Shown here: piece by piece, positions 59,751-64,000 of the stretch
How positions within the stretch are numbered: the stretch's first letter is position 1
Layout of the letters: each line of letters starts with the position of its first letter
From: Rhizomys pruinosus
Taxonomy: Eukaryota > Chordata > Mammalia > Rodentia > Spalacidae
NCBI GenBank assembly: GCA_009823505.1
Contig: VZQC01000356.1
Location: 236,285 to 300,284, forward strand
Reading direction: 5' to 3'
DNA length: 64,000 bases
The notes under the pieces: model-generated
Database searches by the model: none
Told to the model about the DNA's origin: nothing
What the model saw: the letters and a program-made list of their open reading frames with translations, nothing else
Translations under genes and position numbers: made by a program

Positions 59751-60714
59751 AAACTCTATCACCCGACCTCCATAGGCCCCTACTTTAACTGGAGCACCAC
59801 AGGTGCTTTTTAGGGTCTCCTGGGATCTGTGTCAACTCAGATTCAGTATCCAATAGGCCTTGAAAAGTCTGATTATTTCATTTCCCCCTGTGTAGAGTTA
59901 CCATAGTAGAAGGCCTCAGGTCACTCTGGGGAAGGACAGGAGGAAGACAAACAGCAAAACTCTTTGGTATTTTGACAAGGTCCTTCCTCATCAGAATCCA
60001 GCCACCCCCATCATTCAAGGGATTCCAGGTCTGTGAATTGTCTCTAGTCTGGAAACTGGTTGACTGGATGGGATTCCCTATTGCTAATATTCAATGTTGA
60101 CTTTCTGTCATTTGTTCTAGAACTTTTCTGCTTATACAGATCAAATGAAAACTTAGTAGGCTTCTTATGTATTTGGTTCCTGGGAACACCATGATTAATT
60201 AGCCAGTTCCAAAGATCCATTCTAGTCATGCCATTATAGGCTTTTTGCCATCACTGCCCATTATTATAACTACACTCATCTGGCCTTCAGCAATTCAGTG
60301 CTGCCAAATGATGCCTACCCTGAGATCCTGTTAAACCTATTACATGTATATTTAATTTATGTAAGTGAGTATCAGCTTCTCCAACTCTAAGATGTGGCAT
60401 AAGAAATAGAGCAAAAACAAAACTCGTCAAAAGTTCTGGTGACTCTCTCAGCACTTTCCATCTTATAAAGTCAGTGAAAGGCATGTCCTCAGGGCCCTCA
60501 TATTGTGGAGAATGTGGTTTTACACATTGCATCCACTTGAGCATTCCCATTCATCAATACTAAGCCATGGAATATAAGGCATCTCTAACTGGTTGTTAGC
60601 AGGCCATGTTTTAATAAATACCTCAGCCAACCAATCAAATAAAATTTTACCATATTTTTTAACCATTTGAAATTCTATGTTAAACCCAGAATCTCTACCC
60701 AGTGGGCCCATATC
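59751..60714 (-). pseudogene. ERV-L gag/protease remnants
   Basis: Overlapping open pieces at 60044-60229, 60287-60550 and 60520-60711 in different frames. Capsid-like text but no clear major-homology region; assigned to gag mainly by position upstream of pol. Confidence 0.5.
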
Positions 60715-61012
60715 TGTAGAAAATCCCCTGCTGGGGAATCTTGGGGTTGGACAAAAGGAATGGGGGTGAGAGGCACAGAGTCAAAACACAGACCCTGGGA
60801 GTTAGGTGAATACAGGCAGAGGGCGAGCTGTCATTTATTGGGAGCAGAGTTGGGGGTTATGTACTGTTTGCATTCCTACTCTTCTCTTGTCATCTTCTGA
60901 TTGGCCCAGGTCTGCAACGCTGCTTGTGTGATCTCACCTGCCTCGGGCAGTTTAATTTGAAAAGGGACAAGCTCTGCACATGCATAATTCTCAGCATACT
61001 GGCTATACTACA
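60715..61012 (-). repeat. Retroviral 3' LTR, minus strand
   Basis: 298 bp; on the minus strand TG...CA, with AATAAA at 60834-60839 and a polypurine tract (61013-61032, acaaggggtggaga) ending exactly at its TG. An env-type ORF lies upstream. It inserted into or beside ERV-L gag sequence. Confidence 0.75.
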
Positions 61013-61264
61013 TCTCCACCCCTTGTATTTAATTTTGTGCTCAAGTGGGAGCTCGGGTGCTGTGCCTGAACGTTGTTGACCCCACCTCTGGCATTCCAAC
61101 ATTTGACTGCATCTGGCTTAGGTTGCCCTGGTTTGCAGGGTCTTACCCATCTTTGACTGGCCAGCCCCAGAGGGAAGAGGCCAGGAGCAGTACCATGTAA
61201 GGGAGAGACAAGCTCAAACAAGCTCATTCCCGTGAATTGTGGATGGATCAGAGCCAGATGAGAA

Positions 61265-62321
61265 TCACCTCATTGGGAGCGGTGCATGCAGAATCCCTAT
61301 TGACCATTGCTCCAAGGAACTGGGGTGTTGTTTTGTTGGCCTGGCGATGGTTTCAGCAAAGTGAAACAGACACCTGAAGAGAAAAAGGCAGAGAATAGCC
61401 AGGAGGTAGAGGATGCCCCAGGTGACCAATGCAGCAGGATCAAAAATGGACTGTAACTTAGACCACACCTGTGAAACAAAGCTCATATCAAAGTCTATGA
61501 CCTCGGGGTGCATAGAGTTAAGGGAGACAACTTGAGAACCAAGGGTCAAGATGTAGTTAATAAACTGTTGCGACCAGGACCAGGAGCCTATAATAATGTC
61601 ACCAATTTCACCATGTAGATGTGTAATATTGAGGACTTGGTCATGCAGAATGAGGAAAACATGGGGTCTCAACTCATCTCTCCCTCTCATTATGTAGCCT
61701 TCAAATCCTTGAAGGAAGTTCACAAGAGTGAACCACAGTTGGTGTTTCCAAGAGGGAATGTTCTCTGCTAGGGAAGTTGTATTGGGTCCTAGCACCATGA
61801 TTTTAATGGAATTCACCTACTGGTCAATAAATCTGACAAGTGAGTTAAGGATGTATGACCCACGAGTCAGAACAACCAGAAGTCCACTGGCAGATCCAGG
61901 AAGTCCTCAGCTCTCAGCTGAGAAAGAAACTGGCTCTTGGGGGGGGCGGTCTTGACCCTAGACTGCCTAGCCAATTTTTAGCTCCTACTTTTATCACATT
62001 ACCCTCTGAGGTGGTTACCTCATTTTCCAAGAGGTAATGGGTCACTGACTGCTCTGACTTCCTCCATGCTGAAAGGGGGTATAGGATATGGTGACTGGGG
62101 TACCCCTGCTCAGTGGATGTATCTAAAATACCACAAAAGGTATAGTTACAGAGATAACAAAATCTTTGACTAGTGCCTGTGAAGGCGAGAGAGTAGCCAG
62201 GTATATTTTCTAGGCAGGGAACCAAGAGAGAAACAGGGTGAAAACAAACAAACAAACACACAAACAAACAAAAAACCCTTAAAAGTCCGTTAGAATTTCT
62301 CAACCAGGGGTTAAAAAGCAT
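61265..62321 (-). pseudogene. Retroviral env fragment
   Basis: An intact 183-codon stretch (61265-61816) has a C-terminal hydrophobic span of about 22 residues followed by a short tail, as in the transmembrane subunit of a retroviral envelope. A further 135-codon stretch (61914-62321) lies upstream in another frame, with a caaa microsatellite giving a spurious VCLF repeat. No complete surface unit and no fusion peptide is evident. ERV-L lacks env, so this belongs to a different provirus. Class uncertain. Confidence 0.6.
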
Positions 62322-62339
62322 CCATTATCGGGCTTCTTC

Positions 62340-63085
62340 TTTTGTTCATTTGTCCATGTGGTGTCTGGACTCAGCATCTGCTTTCCAGGAAATTTTAATA
62401 TTCATGGTGGGTGCGAGTTTTCCCTTAGGTATTTGCTTAAATAGAGAGAAAAGAGACTTTGCTATTTGTTAACAACAAATCTCATATGACTTTAAATGAC
62501 TTAAAATCTAGGGTTTGGAGGCACAATCTTTCAGACTTTAAGGACATATAATGATTACTTATCTTTTGGTTATAATTTTCTCTTAGTCCATACACTTAGC
62601 CCAGATTAACCAACTTTTGTTTTTGGCCAAATTTATATGGACTTTATGTATGGTGGTTATCCATACAGAAAGGCTAAGTTACACAAGCCTAAAACCTTTA
62701 ATTATTGTATAATATTCTAGATAGGGCATGGACAAAAGTTCAAGCAGCCTTGTATAATATTGACTGGAGGAGGGACTTAACATTATACGTTAAGCAGACA
62801 TAACCCGCAAGATTGAATTAAACAATTTCAGGCTTATTTTAAATGTAAAACTGTTCACTACACTTACTAAAATGGGAACAATCTTTTTCTTTTTCAGACC
62901 CTTTATCCTGATTTATAGTTTTCCCAGAAAGACAGGAGTTGTAACACATACCAGAAGACAGGAAATAAACTGATAAGGATTACCAAAGCCCATCCATACT
63001 GTCTTCTTTTGGATTGCATGCAGCTGGTTCAGGAAGATAGAATCTAGCCTTTTGAGCCAAATTATCTGGTTAGGTTAAAGGAAAT
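62340..63085. other. Unassigned, likely upstream provirus debris
   Basis: AT-rich, no ORF. By position it would be the 5' side of the env-bearing provirus. Confidence 0.3.
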
Positions 63086-63088
63086 ATC

Positions 63089-63625
63089 AAGCTGGCAGCC
63101 CATGAAAGAAAACAGCCAGAACTGACTAGAGACCAAGACATCAGCTCCAGAGAAAGGAGAGTGTTTTGCTTCTCATCCACCTGTGCCCCTTTTCTAAGCC
63201 TAGGGAACAATCTGCGGAAGAGGGGGCGTGGTAGAATGTATGGATGCGATTGGGGTTCCTGGTGAAGACTCCACAACTATAGACTGGACACTCATTGATC
63301 AACTGAATTTTGGAAATACAAGCCCCCCCTGCTAGATGGTGTGTGACCCATGAGCTGAGTGGGTTTGGGCACAAATGCTTGCAATTTGGTTTTACAAGAA
63401 GGAGCTGCTGGACTGCACAAATACTCCTTGGTTAAAAAAATGAAAACAAAACAAAACCAAGAAAACACAGAGAAAAATGCAGACAAACTTATGGCCCAGC
63501 ATGCATTATCTGGGGGGTAGAGATTGGGAGTGGGGTGGGTGGGAGGGAAGGAGGTATATGCCTGAACGAAATTGGCAAAATTGTTGTGATGAACTACCAC
63601 AAGATCAATAAAAAAATAACTTAAA
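63089..63625 (+). mobile_element. L1 3' end, 5'-truncated
   Basis: Matches ~15480-16000 of the full-length L1 from aagctggcagcccatgaaag to the terminal block, with several small indels. Weak target duplication aaaggaaa on each side. Confidence 0.85.
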
Positions 63626-64000
63626 CAAAAGGAAACTTAAAAAACACACTCTTGCAAGAAACAAAAAGTACATTTTCAGCAGCCATAGAGCCTAACCACA
63701 ATTTGCCCTGTGATATTTAATCCAAACCTGTAACAGGGACTCAGGTTCAAGTCAGGAGAGGACTGAAAATTAACAACTCCATACTATCCTGATTCTCTTC
63801 AGGCCATACGTAAAACTAGTCTTGATTTTCTACCAATTTAATTTAATACAGATACATCTATCACATTTCTATACCTTAAAAGGTTTGGACTAAACCTGAA
63901 CACTCTAAAGAAAACTTGCTAGATATACATTTTTTTTTTTTTATTTATTATTTTTGTTTCTGAATCTTTAAAAACATATAATAAATAAATACTCTAATCG
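63626..64000. other. Unassigned window end
   Basis: AT-rich sequence continuing whatever the L1 at 63089 interrupted; nothing recognised. Confidence 0.3.

Larger units (their letters stand above)
56620..60714 (-). mobile_element. ERV-L-like (class III) provirus, internal part
   Basis: Minus-strand gag-pol with a dUTPase after integrase and no env: the gene order of ERV-L (MERVL-type) elements. Order by falling coordinate: gag pieces (60711-60044), RT (59750-58276, split by a B1), RNase H (58113-57823), integrase (57730-57060), dUTPase (56993-56625). Many frameshifts; dead. Its upstream end is cut by the LTR at 60715. Confidence 0.8.

Overview
The window is mammalian nuclear DNA from a muroid rodent. 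B1, B2, B3 and ID SINEs are interleaved with LINE-1 copies of several ages and with class II and class III endogenous retroviruses. The B1 and B2 consensus seen here does not match the familiar Mus or Rattus forms, so the species is probably another muroid; I cannot name it. Single-copy coding sequence is scarce and most of the ORFs belong to mobile elements.

Layout. 1-880 is the 3' end of a young L1. 1793-5287 is a young non-autonomous LTR element of class II type, with 440-bp LTRs, a 6-bp target duplication, a lysine-tRNA-like primer site and a polypurine tract. It has no gag, pol or env; about 1.37 kb of its interior is a near-perfect 29-bp tandem array. 5758-8078 holds antisense L1 ORF2 pieces. 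8079-~16010 is an almost intact L1 with a 1277-aa ORF2, an ORF1 spoiled by one frameshift, and apparently a very long (~2.4 kb) 3' UTR. 16080-25340 carries SINEs, a MARCHF4-like pseudogene, copy A of a diverged segmental duplication (18.6-23.05 kb), a dead KRAB-A exon and a METTL21C retrocopy.

28561-38949 (minus strand) is the one convincing host gene, a KRAB zinc-finger gene. Four coding exons can be placed with consensus splice sites and compatible phases: a 5-codon first exon, a 127-bp KRAB-A exon, a 96-bp KRAB-B exon, and a finger exon with 12 intact C2H2 fingers. Further decayed fingers follow its stop. 39.5-41.1 kb is GC-rich and unidentified, possibly an untranslated-region retrocopy. 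41.1-47.5 kb holds a B3, an ID, a 14-bp minisatellite, an AP1S1 retropseudogene and ancient L1s. 47.6-51.4 kb is a B2 cluster plus copy B of the segmental duplication. 51.8-63.1 kb is a graveyard of retroviral sequence: a plus-strand pol relic, a minus-strand ERV-L-like gag-pol-dUTPase, and a minus-strand env-LTR fragment lying against it. 63.1-63.6 kb is another L1 3' end.

How the parts relate. The KRAB-ZNF gene, a dead KRAB exon 14 kb away and a duplicated block on either side look like a rodent KRAB-ZNF cluster, which typically sits among the retroelements such proteins bind. That link is inference; no finger-DNA match was tested.
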